From Halichondria panicea (Eukaryota > Porifera > Demospongiae > Suberitida > Halichondriidae), in the NCBI RefSeq assembly GCF_963675165.1, contig NC_087386.1:3726169-3790168 (forward strand): a DNA stretch of 64,000 nt, read 5' to 3'. A model generated the notes under the pieces. That model ran no database searches. It had not been told where the DNA came from and was given only the letters and a program-made list of their open reading frames with translations. Shown one piece after another: positions 46,501-60,200 of the stretch (position 1 is the first letter of the stretch; each line of letters begins with the position of its first letter). The position numbers and the translations under genes are program-made.

Positions 46501-49500
46501 AAACAGTCACACTGGCCAGAGACCTGATTGCACACAGGGCTTGAGGCACCTTGACCATCACAACCACACTCTACATAGTGCAAGAACATTTCAACGTTAC
46601 ATTACATGTATACAATTCGTAGCATGCATGCATATGATCTCACCTTGACAACCACCGGCCGTGAAATTGAACCACCCATTCATACAGTTGTCACATCTGG
46701 CACCAGTCACTCCAGGATGGCAAGCAGCACAGGACCCCCCAAATGCAAGGCAAGTTATGTTGTTTATGGTCCCCACTGGATCACAGTCACATTCTGAAGT
46801 ACATAAAAATGCATTCTAAAGTCCAAACAGATAATCATAATCCACAACGTACGGAAAACTTGTCCGAAAAATTCTGTTGAGAGGGAGAATGATGGTTCCT
46901 CACAGAGAGGATCTAACTGAGTAGTTATAGCACGAGGAAGGCATTGTTCAATGATATTGACTTGATCTTCAGGTGAGCGGGATTGGTAGTATGCACTGAT
47001 CTCACTAAATTCAGGCAGAAGGACAATCTGTATGTATAGAGATGGATGATTACATTGTATGTGTAATAGCATGCAGGACGAGGTGAACTTACTGAATCAA
47101 ACAGCCATTCCACTGGAAAAAAAGTTGTATACTCAAGCAATAGCTGATACTCAACGGAACTGTCTAGACATACAGAGAAGGCTCTGTAGAATAACTCATT
47201 GGACTGAAGAGCTGCTACTTGAAACCTTGTCACATTTGTAGGGGTAGACGTTTCGTCACAGTCCAGATCAAGTGTGACACCATTTTTACTGTAGAGTGTC
47301 ACAGTGAGGCCCTCAACTGTTTCCATTGTCTACATAAATGATTGATACCAGTATACACAAAGTTACCATGATGCAGCTAAACATGCATATTTTTGTGCTT
47401 TTGTATAGGTTGTACCTGATATCTAATGATGACCTCATACTGAGTACGTTCAGGCACATAAAGTTGGAAGCTGATGTCGCTAAAAACTGCTGGTCGGGTA
47501 AAACCTCTTCCAGTGAATGGTAACGCATCACCATCAAGTGGAAAGAAAGTGCTGGTTTGCTAAAAATTATAATTTATTAGTATGATTGTTTACCACATTT
47601 ATCACACAACTACTCACATCTGGGAAGGTAGCTTCTTCAGCCTCAAACACAATGCTGTCAAGTGGCTTAAAAAAGTATCCTGGCAGGGGAGTATTGCACA
47701 AGATGGATTCAACATTGGGTTTGCAAGGACATTGGGCTACAGGAGAATTCTGGTCACAAACAGGAATTTCGGAGCCTCCAAGATTGCAATTACATGGAAG
47801 ACAACCGGATGAGAGGTCATAGAAACCAGCCTGTCAACAAATAAGTTATGCATCATGCATGTGCATAGCCAACTCAGTCATTTTCAACTCAGTCACTTAA
47901 AAAACTTACCTTGCATTGATTACATTGTCTCCCTTGTGCGCTTTCAGTACACATACAATCTCCAGTTAGTTTGTCACACAAAGGAAGATCACCGGATATT
48001 ACTGTGCCCTCTACCACACAATCACAAACTATGGAAAATGTTAACTTGTTAATCCACCCTCTGTGCTCACCGAAACAAAGTAGTACAAATCATATCCACA
48101 TACTCACTTTCACATCCATTGTCATTGTTCTGCGTCAAGTTCCAATATCCATCTAGACACTGTGTGCACTTCAAAGAGTCAGAGTCTACATTGCTCTTGC
48201 AGGAACATTGGCCTTGAGAGTCACATACGTCATTCACTGCACCCTGCGCACTGCACTCACAGTCTGGAAACGAACAAACAAACTGACCATTATTCAACAG
48301 CTAAATGTACTTGACACATGCCAAAATCGATCTGCTGCCAAATTAATCTGCCAAATGTAGTCCACATAAACCAAAAACTGTCTGCCTTTCAACAACATTA
48401 CACACATTCACAAACGTGTAGTTTAAAATCTAGCTACTCTATTGGTGATGGAAGATAGTATTGTTACTGCCGATAGTGTTCAGAGTCAAAAGAAAAAACA
48501 AGTAAGTCCTTGATTGCAGTATAAATGAAAGCAGCTATTATAGCTATACGTATACGTATCCAGCTAATGGATGCAATTCATCGCTCCTGAAAGTCACAGC
48601 GAAGTTATAGAGACATCTGGTATGCATTGTCACTGTTGTTTTGACAAGTTCAGGGGAACTGCCTCTGAAATTATGCATAGTGTAACGTACGGGGGACAGT
48701 GGCACCACGACAGAGCTGCAAGTCTACACTTCGCCTCAAATCCAGGCCGATTAAATACAGCCTGGTATCTATTGTATGAGTGATAGTGCACATGCGCAAC
48801 TGAGTTCCTCAGAATCGAGGGAATTCGTTCTACGTTAGTAAACGTTAGTAAAATTATGCCGTAAACTAATCAAATACTTTGTTTCCTGTGAAGCTGTGGC
48901 TTATGCCCTCTATTGCGTTGTCGAGAATTCTTGCACACTAGTCTGAAGCCAGAAGAGGCTCTCATCTACTACATTTTGCAGTAGGGTAGATGAGAGGCTT
49001 TAGACTAGTGCATGCCTTCTTGACAACGAAATAGAGGGCTTAAGCCACAGCTATAGCTAGCTACGCTGCTTCACCATACAATACAGATAGTAGATAGTCG
49101 TAGACGGGCCACGCCTTTGTCAAGCTATGATTAAGCGCACATGTCCTCACCCATGCAATTATTACATTAAACATTACTCACTTCTACAAATTACAGGATC
49201 ATTCAGCAGCAGAGCCAAGTCTTGGAAGTAACCTGGCTGGCATGCCTGACAGTTGTCTCCTGCTGTGTTATCAGAGCAGTTAATGCATTCTGATGTTGAG
49301 CGAGCTGCAATAAACTGGCAATCTTCTGCGTGCTCATTGCATATGCATCCTGTACAGTACAACGAACAGTGTGTTACACTAAAATTGCATCAGTAATAAC
49401 TATTGGTGAACTAGAATCATGCAATACCTTGACATGGGTTGGTATTTGTTGCTGTGCCTGCTCTCCAGGGTCTGTTGTTGAAACCTGTCGCACACATTTC

Positions 49501-50842
49501 ACATTTATTCCCTGCTGTATTGTGCTCACAGTCACACCCACTGTAAACCTGCAGTAAAGCAATTAACTCATATTGAATATAAGATGATTCTTTCTTACTT
49601 TACTGTCAACCGACTCTTCACCAGGCTGAGGCACACAGACACCAGAGTGACCATGGCACATGCACTGTCCCTTCACATACCACTCAGATATTGAAAAATA
49701 CACAAATCTGTTTCCATTGAGCTCTAGCTCTTCGAAGTACCCTAGGAGCTGAATCCTGATATTAGTTAAGGTTCTGTAGCGTGTAGCTGTAGTCTCGCTA
49801 ATGTTGGGAGACAGATGCTGAGAGGTGGAGAATTTCACCTAGAAAAATAATTATATCATCATCATTATCATGGTATTAATACATCGCACAATAGCTTATT
49901 AATTTTGTGAATATTGGTTTTAAGTATCTTGGGTGGTACGTCCGAGTAATATCTGGAACACACACATGCAGTGAATAATATTCACGATTCATGAATATAT
50001 ATTATTATAGTTGCTGCCATATTGTTTGAATAAGGAATGCAACTAAGAACGAGGTAGATCTAATTTGGGCAATGCCCATGAGCGTTTGTAAAGATAACAT
50101 GCATGAAAAAATTCCCATGGCTATAATACTAACATCACAACATAATTATATCTATTATGATTCAACTCACTGTTCCTCCAGTAAAAGGGAAAAAAAGCGA
50201 TTCAATGCTCGTACAAATGGGGTCCAGTGTATCAAACACAGTATCTTCATCCACAAACATATCATTTAGTCCAAATGTTTCCACACAGCGCGTGGAGTAG
50301 TAGCGATATACTTCCCATGTTGCACCCTCATCTCTGGAATACTCTAGCACCATAGCCCGCGGCCTCACAGAGTCAAATACAATTGATGTGCTCTCAAAGA
50401 GGAACTCAGACTCGAAATCAAACTGCAGGACAGATGGAGCTGACGATGGACCTATTTGTGATACCCATACTGTTGACTCGTCGTTGTCGTTGATGTTCGT
50501 TGGATCGTTTGTCGTGTTAGGTGAACAGGTGAGACAGTCATCATCTGGCTGAAGGAATATGCAATACTCTGAGCCCATTGTGCATGTTGATTCTGTGGTA
50601 ACTGTTCTGCCTATTGCAAGGTTGCCTACTGGAGGAAAACATCCTGTTGTTTCTGTGCATTGTGAATTACAGCCGAGGGGCGATGAGCCTAGAAGACATA
50701 GGGCTATTGCTAGTGCTATGTACTTAATCAGATTCTTGATGTTAGTGTGTGAATGTCTTTGATTAGTAAAATTTGAAGATGTAGCCTGTAGTCTCAGCAT
50801 TTGGTTGTAATAATGACAGAGAGGAGATTTTTTCGTTGTCAT
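40512..50842 (-). CDS. Laminin chain with both IV-B and IV-A domains (gamma-like backbone)
   Basis: Secreted matrix protein that would trimerise through its coiled coil. Exons (5' to 3'): 50842-50171, 49838-49599, 49548-49428, 49349-49182, 48263-48108, 48028-47910, 47830-47618, 47559-47416, 47329-47093, 47027-46853, 46793-46644, 46570-45964, 45900-45724, 45566-45473, 45369-45247, 45184-44690, 44636-44459, 44340-44150, 44088-43806, 43417-43158, 43078-42461, 42338-42058, 41392-41251, 41142-40966, 40909-40747, 40657-40512. Total 6330 bases, 2109 residues, or 2091 if 43976-43923 is spliced out. Approximate domains: hydrophobic signal at 36-60; LN at 60-285 (CFPPVGNLAIGRTV, RPRAMVLEYSRDEGATWEVY); LE modules; IV-B at about 545-755 (LPFTGRGFTRP, DSIVLLPEF); LE modules; IV-A at about 960-1165 (FAPDSFLVNRLGSYGQMFNM); LE modules; coiled coil from about 1525, opening with CIRCHECYFQWYD and ending NNCYKTP, like gamma CFNTP. 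There is no laminin G domain, so it is not an alpha chain. The ATG at 50842 was chosen; the ATG 14 codons later is an alternative. Confidence 0.93.
48892..49052. repeat. 161-bp imperfect palindrome in laminin intron 4
   Basis: AGCTGTGGCTTATGCCCTCT at the left is mirrored by AGAGGGCTTAAGCCACAGCT at the right; the arms are about 70 bp with scattered mismatches, and the centre lies near 48970. It is probably a fold-back MITE. Confidence 0.75.
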
Positions 50843-51224
50843 GATACAAATCTGCTAAGCAAGATAATAATAAAAAGTTAGTATATCAGTGCTGCAAATT
50901 TTTACAATAAATGCGAGAATTGGGTTATCTACATGAGTTAAACATCTCACCTTTCCTTGCCACAGATTCAACTTTGAATAACAAACTAAGCTTGCTTTGA
51001 ACTTGAGAGTTAGTAACGCCCCTCCAATCCGAGATCCACCCCCCTGATATGTACGCATGCCCAGTGTGAAATCACGAGGTTGATTTTATGGGCGTGGTAG
51101 ATTGATTTCTAAATGAAGCGCTCACTTGTTATCAAAATCGTTGCCATTGGAGGCTCTTTAGCAGGCCTTCACCTTATTTTTAGCTGCTATAAGTCATATC
51201 TGAGCAGAGAGCAGTCCAATAGGT
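50843..51224. promoter_or_regulatory. Shared intergenic region of divergent laminin and SLC26A11 genes
   Basis: Only 382 bases separate the two divergent start codons. The sequence must contain both 5' UTRs and both promoters, and so may act as a bidirectional promoter. No TATA box, CpG island or repeat was recognised. Its role is inferred from the layout only. Confidence 0.45.
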
Positions 51225-54200
51225 ATGGCATTGGACAAAAAAAGAACTGAACCGTCAGGCTATGACTGTTGCTGCCCAAGTAAATGTCCACTGACCCTTC
51301 CTCACAGTAAACGACCTCGGTCTCCAGTCAGTGACAGCCAATACGAGCTATTGCAGTGGTTTCCATGTTATTTTGATGCTACTTGGCTTCTCAAAAAGTT
51401 TCCCTTCTTTAATTGGCTGCTTAGGTATCGCCTTAGGTGGTTGGTGTCTGATGTTGTTGCAGGGTTGACTGTTGGTTTGATGGTTGTACCTCAAGCACTG
51501 GCGTATGCATCCATTGCAAACTTGCCTCATGCTGTAAGTTTCTTTCAATCACTAAATCTTGCAAGATAATTTCCGTGTGCTATTCCATTCTTTAATATTA
51601 ATAGGGTTTGTTTGTTCGCTTAACTATAGATATAATAGAAAGGGAAGTACTACCTTCAATATCTATGGTTTAACTGGTTGTTTTCCTGGTTTTTTTGCAA
51701 TGACAATCTTGGTGTTTGAAGTATATATAGGTGGTTTACTGATTTCATGTACCTGTTGGGTATTGTAGCACAGGTTTGCAATGCATTGTGTTACCTGTTT
51801 TAATAAGAGAAGCTGATACCTACGCAAACACACAGTACGGGCTCTATTCTGCTTTCATGGGGTGCTTCATATACACGCTTTTTGGAACAAGCAAAGATGT
51901 AACGCTAGGTCCAACAGCAATTGTCTCCCTCCTCACTGAGTCCTCCACTCGTGGCTGTGGTGGTATCCAGGCACGGATTGTCTGTGCTACAGCACTTACT
52001 TTTCTGTCTGGGGCTATCCAATTTGCAGTGGGCATCCTCAACCTTGGTGAGGCATCACTAAACCAATTTAATGTTCGCTACCTGTACATGTATGTACATG
52101 TTCACCAATCACACTTGATACTTGATTTGTTGTTACTCTTTCCATTCGAATTGTTTATGTTGCTCAAATTGCATCCAGGATTTCTGGTGGAATTTATACC
52201 TGTTCCTGTGATCAGTGGCTTTACTTCAGCAGCTGCCATCACTATTGCTTTAGGACAATTGCATGTGAGTATGATTTGGTGGACAATGCAATTGAGGTTT
52301 GTTGTCTGAGTAACTAATTCAGGGTAATGGATGTACACGGAGAAACGGTTTTTAGGTATAGTAGGTTTCCCCGTGAGTTAATGCAATCTGGTACACTGTT
52401 TACATACAGCTTATGAATGAATCATATTGTGCAGCACAGTTCGTTCGTTTCAGTAGTGAAACCCCAATTACCTGTCCTGGGCTTGTTTATGCCTTTTAAA
52501 AATGTCTATCACGTCTGTATTGTACTCTCGTGAAAAAATGCCCACCTTTTTCTGCACAAGAACCTTTACAAGAGAGAAAACTGGGCATATTGATGCCAAC
52601 CAAGCTATCAAGTACATTATGTAAAGCATGATGGTGACATTTTACGTATTCTATAGCAACAGATAACGATGGACAAGTTATACATGTATGTAGGTCATAT
52701 TCCTAGAGAGCTGCATGTATCAAGTACATTAATTTTGGTACTTTCTCCACGGAAGTAGCAGCAAGGTATAACCTGCAAAATTGGGTGGTCGACATTGTTC
52801 TGAGATGTGTGGTAAAGGATTATTTGTACCCTGCATACTACATCTTCAAGGGCAAGCAGAACTACATAGAGACACTTTTATGTCCGTTCTTGGTACCAGC
52901 AAAAAGTAGAGTACCCACATTGTATAACTTCTGGGTGGGCGTATTATCGAGTCAAATACCATCTTGCAAAAAGTTCTTAGCAAAGAGAGTACCTTATTAT
53001 AAACGGGTACTAATTTTAGCGAATTTGTAATTAACGCTAAATTAGGTACGCGCTAATAATAAAGCGCAATTGAATCTCATTAAAAAAAGTTTTCTAATGT
53101 ACTTTTGTATAATTATAATGTAATGTTCTTTTGAGAGTATACTAAGCAAGCTAGCCCTTTTTTTACATCTGTGTCTGACTCTATTCAGCCTTAAAACCCA
53201 TACTTGTACATCTTTTGAGATATATTGTGGTAATGAATTTGCTACAAATCCGCCAAAATTAGTACCCTAAAAACAGAGAAAAATCTGAAAACGCCAAAAT
53301 TACTACCCGTCTATAATAGTAACATTAAGGTAGCTAGCCCTCTCCCTTCGCTGCTGGAGGAGTGGTGTGTATATGTGGACGTATTTTCGTGAGGTATGGT
53401 ATACGTTCCGTGTATGTTTATGATGTACACATGTCTTCTTTATTAAATGCAGAGTCTGTTAGGACTAAAAAATGTTGGAAGATCCGTGCTATCTGCAATA
53501 CATGACAACTTTGCTTATATAGCTGAAACCAAGTTAGCCATTTAAGTATTTTCGGAATTAGCATGTAACAATGTTTCCGTTTTACTCAGAATTTGGGACC
53601 TTGTGCTGGGGGTGTGCTGCATGCTTGTTGTGATTGGTTTGAAGGTAAATGTGTCATAGAATTGAACTTACGTAGCTTGTTGCATTGCTAACCTATTTCT
53701 GTAGCTGCTCAAATCACACATGGAAAGGATTGAAAAGAAACATAAAGATGATTTGCGGTGGTACCAAAAAGTTGCATTCAAATTTATTTGGCTTATCTGC
53801 ACAGGTAGGTGGTGCTTTAAGTGTATATAATCAATGTACTGTTACTGCGCTGCTATTAGTATAAAATTACCATATATGCTTGAGCCGCAGCTACTAATTT
53901 TTTTTCAATTTTCTGGAAGAGGAGGCTACAATTCGAGAGGCTCCGTGCTATTAATACCGTATTGCACTCTTAACCGTACGATTAATTATACTAATCTGCT
54001 ATTAGTGTCTGGAGAGTGTTACAGCAATTACCGTATATCTTCTAATTTATCGGACAGCAAAAAATAATTATTTTGGAAATTGTCCGGGTATAATTGGAAC
54101 AGATTTTTATAGAGCATGTGAAGTGTCCGGAATAATTAGAACAAGCAAGCAGCTGCATGCGAGCTAGCTAAGTTTAATAGAACAAGGTACGTCTGAATAG

Positions 54201-57200
54201 TTGCACTAACTATCTAAAACTAGCTACTCAAAGCTATCTAACTGCAGCACTCTAAGTCTTACTTGCCGTCTAGTCTATGAATGGTAACTCAACTTTTCAA
54301 GGTATTGTCCGGATATTTAGAACAAATGTAATATTAAAGTACTGGAGTGTCCGTTGTATTAGAACAACGAAAATTGCCCAAAAGAGTGTCCGGGTAATTA
54401 GAAGTGTCCGATAAATTAGAAGATATACGGTAATCCCTTATCACATCCAGTCCAGTAATTGCACGTCGTCATTGACAGCGTGCAATTACCTGTCAAGTAA
54501 TTGCACGCTGTCAATGACAACGTATTGTTTTCAAATAACAGCCGTGGCCGAAAATGTTAATAAAAACTGCAGAGAACTTCATCATTCACGATTAGGATGG
54601 TTACTCGTGCAATCAAGGGATTAATAGCACTCGGCTATGCCTCGTGCGATTAGTAGCCTTGCCATTGCTTATTACTCGTGCTATTAATCTCCATATTGCA
54701 CTCATAGCTATTAGCAATAGCTTATACATTAATATCATGATACATTAAGTACATGCAGGCAGAATCACAGGAAAACTCGAAGAGTGGGAAATGATCGACC
54801 ATGATGGATTGATGCCAAAAGTCCCATGTGTAAAATTAATGGCTGCTGCATCAGCACAGCTATGCAGCTCTCTTCTCACTATTGCAGCTACCAATAGCAT
54901 TCCTAAGTAGCCTCGTTTCCAGGCCGATTTTTCTTATAGAACAAAGTGCTATTTGTGCTTGTTATGAGTGCTATTATTCCTTATTACACGAGTATATATA
55001 TAGTTATGACGTTTCATAACATTTTTAGTCGCGGCCGTTGTTCGAAAACAAGTCGCTATACAATTACTCGCTTGACGACGTGCTATTACTTATACGCTGT
55101 TGTACATTATCGTACATCATACGATAATGTATGTTAAAAACTGTTTGCAACTGATGCCATTTATTTTGTTTAGCCCTTCCTCTCTGCTGGTTTACCAGTT
55201 GGTTGGCTTTTGCGTTGTTTACGTTAACTAGTATATAGCAACCTAACTTATTGTTTGCCACTCCCTCTAGCTCGCAATGCTGTTGTGGTGTTCTCTGCTG
55301 CTCTGATCGGCTATAGTCTGACTCTGCAACCGTGGTTCGAAAAGAACAACGTTATCACTTTAATAACTGAAGACAAGTCTTCACTGCCAAACTTCACCGC
55401 TCCTGACATAACTTCTCAAACATGCTCTGTAAGTATATAGGATGTTACGTAACGTCAGCTAACGATCACGTAGCGTGTTTGTTTTTTACACGTATATGCA
55501 TTCATTAAAGCATTCTGTATTTTCTTTTAGCTTTTTTCACCCTGTCTTGTGTTTTAAAATCACCGTTTATTGATATCCCTGTTTATTTACACTGTAGACG
55601 CTGAGCTTCTCAATTGTTGTGGTACCTCTCATCAGTTTTCTTGAGAGTATTGCCATTGTTAAAGCGTTTGGTATGTGTTGTTATTATTAGCTAGCACCAC
55701 CATGTTTATCTATCGTTTTTTAGCACGCAAGAATGGCTACAAAGTGGACTCCAGCCAAGAGCTAGTTGCCCTAGGTAAGTTTAGTGCATGTTTGTTTAAT
55801 GATTCTTACCGTGTAGTTGTGTGCGTGCATTCCTTTTTTCAACTTCTTACTATGACTATCTTTACCCATTCAGGATTGTCTAATTTAGCCAGCTCCTTTG
55901 TTGGTTCGTATCCTGTAACTGGAAGCTTTTCCAGGTAGTAAATATTATTACTTCAGTTATGCTCGAAAATATATCCTTTATGTATGTTCAACTGTACATT
56001 TTTCTAGAACGGCAGTCAACGCACAAAGTGGTGTCAAAACTCCGGCTGCAGGGATAGTCACTGGTAAATTGGTACAATATTTATCGAATATTTAGCCCCC
56101 AACCCCGTACACATTTTGTGGTTTGTATAATATGTAAGCAAACAAGACTGCTATAAGTTTAAAGTGTTTGGACACTATTATGCCTCGAGACATAGCCGCA
56201 CGAGGTATACGGTAAAGGTAGCTGTGTGTGTGTGTGTGTGTCTATTCCAGTTGTAATGCGACGAAAACTAACAGTTTCTTTAGGCTTCAAGCCACGTTCT
56301 CTTGGATTTTGATTCGTGGATTTTCACTACTTTCTCGAGTTATGGCTAATTTTACTTACAGTGCAGTGAAGGCTGCCCAGAATCGTTCGATCGTTCCTCC
56401 CCATGTGTCATTAAATTGTAACAGTAAACCGTACATGTGTGTATTTAATAATAGTGTGCTAGTACTGTAGCTTCTTGCCATAAAACTTTGGCTCCTCCAC
56501 TATCAGCACTGCGCTTTCATTGCAAAAACAAACATTCTTTTCGTACATTATATATACAAAGCAAACTAATGACCTCTTATACACTTAAAAATTTTTGAGC
56601 AAAGCAAAACATGCCGAGAGGCATTAAGCATCTCGGTGCTTAATGGGATTGGGGAACGTCCTCTCATGTACCTTAATTGTTTTGTGTTTTGAGTTTTCAG
56701 TGTTTGTGAGATTTAACAAAATTTTCTGTTGCAGGACTGGTAGTTATCCTTGCTCTGGCTTTCCTGGGTCCAGCCTTCCACTACATACCCTCCAGCTCTC
56801 TGGCAGCCATCATTATTGTAGCTGTGCTGCCTGTAGTGGATGTCACTATAGTCTGGAAGATTCTGAAGACAAAATGTATTGTTGCATGTACTTCCATGAG
56901 TATGGGTCTTGTTTTGATGCCTAGTGTTCTTTGATGTCTTGTGGTGGGTGTGGCACTCACATAAGGTTCCACATAACTCCATACCCCTAGACTAATTAAA
57001 GCATTTGTGATTTGTCAATTACAGATGTTCATAAACCTGTGTGTTTCATTTCAATATAGGAATTGTTGTTACTTGTGTGCTTGCTGCCATCTGTGTTACT
57101 GTGTGAAACAATAACATAATCGAGCACTTTGTTTACCTGTTTCATCCAGACATTGATGTTCTGCCGCTACTGATTTCCTTTACCCTCACTCTGTTTCTTG

Positions 57201-60200
57201 GGATCCAGGTGAGCTAGCCAGATACTGTATTGTAGTCTTTTGCACACTTCGGTCATGCTCTATTGTGGAGCTTAGTTTGAAGCACTAGCTGTGCTTAGCC
57301 AATTTCCCGCTGTAGAAATGCACAATGTACCTGTCTGTATCATCATTTAACTATCATGGCCAATTGGTGTTTAGTTGGCTGTGCGTGAGGATACATCTGT
57401 GTTAGTGTACCGACTAAAGACTATTTTACCATGTGTACTTGTTTAGGTTATTATTGCTCACATTCCAGTATGGTGTGCTCATCGCTGTGGCTGTATATCT
57501 TGTTCTGCTGCTCTATCGTCACGCCAAGCCCAGGCATCAGGTACACTTGTCATAGAAATCCTCCTAGTATACATGTATTTTGAATATAGTACGTATGTAC
57601 TTGATTATACTCTACAAGTCTAAATGCATGCTAATTTGAAGTGTGTGTATGACGCCGCCATCTTACTCGTATATAGGTTAGATACAGCCTTTACTACTAA
57701 GATATACTATTGTAATAGTGGTCGCGCGTGCACTTAATACATGCATGACTGTGTGTTTGAGACACCAAATTAGGCATACAGTTGAGCCTCGGTTATCCGA
57801 ACACCTTTGTCCCCGGGCCCATTCGGGTAAGTGAAATATTCGGATAATCAAAAGCTGGCTTTTTGCCAGCCACGTGGGCAATTTCCTACTGCGCATGCTC
57901 AGATTGCACTATGCTCTAGCATTCGGATAATCGAGGATTCGGATAACCGGGATTCGGATAACCGAGGCTCAACTGTACATGTTATGTACCGTATAGCGGT
58001 GATTTTCGAGGCACTAAATGTTCATGCTCAAACTAATGGATTTTATTTTCCAAGTATAGAGGTTCAAATGACCACACCCCTACAATAAAGAGGTCTTGGA
58101 AGTACAAAACCAAATTTTCAAGGTTCAACTCAAAAATGTTGTGCGTCGAAAATAACCAGCTATACGTACGGTATCAGCATTCTTATCTCCAAAACCCATT
58201 ATGATCCCATCACCAACATTTTCTAGGTAATCAGGAGGGTAATTGAAGCTGAAAATTATATAGGATGAGGTAGGATGTACGTAGGGTATGTTAAGGTAGG
58301 ATGGCTGAACAATCCAGTGTAGAACGAAGAAGTTTGTGGTAGGATGGGGTTCAATAAGGTAGGATGGCTGGTGTAGGACAATGTAGTAGGATTGGGTAGG
58401 ATGGATGAACAATCCTAGAATAACTGTTGCAAAGAAAAATCTATATCAAATTGTAACATGCATCCCATAATGATTATAGAAGCCACATACTGGAGCTTAT
58501 GCAACACATTCCTTATAACATGGGAATTGCTCATACATACATTGTACATTTAAGTAGTAAAACAGACCACAGTGTGTACACAAAATCCATATAAGGACCG
58601 TGTAACGCTCCACACTTTTACTCAGAGGAGGTTGGTCACATTTCAACGGAGAAAAAAGAAAAGATATACGGAAACTACGGAGAATAGCATAAAAAGTAGC
58701 TATCCTAGCTAAAGCCAAAAGACTGCAAACGATTGTAGCACTCTATACTAGTAGCAAATGATGCTAACAATACCCAGTCACACTAGAAAGTGAGTAGCAT
58801 ATATAGTCATACTCGAAGCAATGAGCTAGAAACTAAGTTAATCACTTGCTCCTGTCTTGATGTAGCTTTTAAGATTCATAAGCTAACAGGAGATGTAATA
58901 CAAGAGAGACAAATGACAAAAGTGCTGACTCAGCGGGTTGAAGGCGAATTCAAGGCCAAACACTGTTTGCATAGCATGTTTCGCCGCTGTTTAAATCGTG
59001 ACCAACCTCCTCTGGCTTTTACTGGTGTGTTGCAAAGATTCTACAAACTCCAGTAACATACCATGTGAAACCTTGTTACATATAAGCTACAGTAAGCCAC
59101 ACACCTTTGGAAACACTCTGATCATACCATAAGTTATTTCTCTATATGTACAACTAAATGAGTTTTTGAGTAACGCTTAGTTAAAGGCTACAACAATAAC
59201 CTTTGACCCTTGAACGAGTGTCCACCTCCTTTAAGCACGTCACCTGAACGACCATGTCGTGAGGAGTACGCTACGTACGTGGTACAGTTTTTATCTGTCA
59301 TAATTAATCATGGCTAGAAGTTATGCTTTAATTAAGAAGTGTAGGTGGTTAGACGTATTGAGTCTGCAATATTATGCATAGTAAGACGCTCCATCAGTGC
59401 TCCTGCCGGTAATGTATTATAATTGCACTCAATAATTATGTTGTTAATGAATTTAACACAGTCATGCACATAATTATTCTTTTTACACACACCCTCACAA
59501 AATTCCATTCTAGATGTGGATAGAGGGCTCGCATATTTTCATGAAGTTCAATGGGGGGTGGACATTCCCAGGAGTAGAGCACATCATTAGCAGAATCAAT
59601 GCTGAAGTCACTTTGAGCAAAGATAATCCAGAAAGTAAGCACACTTTTCTATGCATGACTGTAATTATTGTCAGAAGGAAGGGTGGTTTCTAAGTGTGAC
59701 ACTGACCAGGGTGTCATACAAAATTTGAAGTAGAGGGGGGAATAAGGCCGTGGAGTGTGTCGCGGCTAGGGAACCCAGGGGCGAGCCCCCTCCCCTGGAG
59801 AATGTTGTTTGATGATTAGGTGAATTCTGGTGGGTTTTGGAGTGTTACCTTCATTCTCATCAGCATACAACTAACTAACCTGAATCCAAATTTGGGGGTG
59901 AATTTGAACCAAGAGGAGATATCCCCTTTCCCCCTTGTATGACACCCTGCACTCATTGGCTAAAAACATGCCGTATTTGTACTACTGCTTTGTTATGTGG
60001 AACTCATATGAGCCGGTGTCGGATAATTTTCATGTAAATGAAATCCTGTCCTGCATGTGACTTGATTAACCCTACAGGACAAAGGACACGAAGTGTGATC
60101 CTTGACTGCACTGCAATGCCTGAGATTGATTTCACCATCATACAGGTGCAGTTGAAACACTATAGCTTGTATTTCCTTTTCCGATGCCAAAATATGGCCA

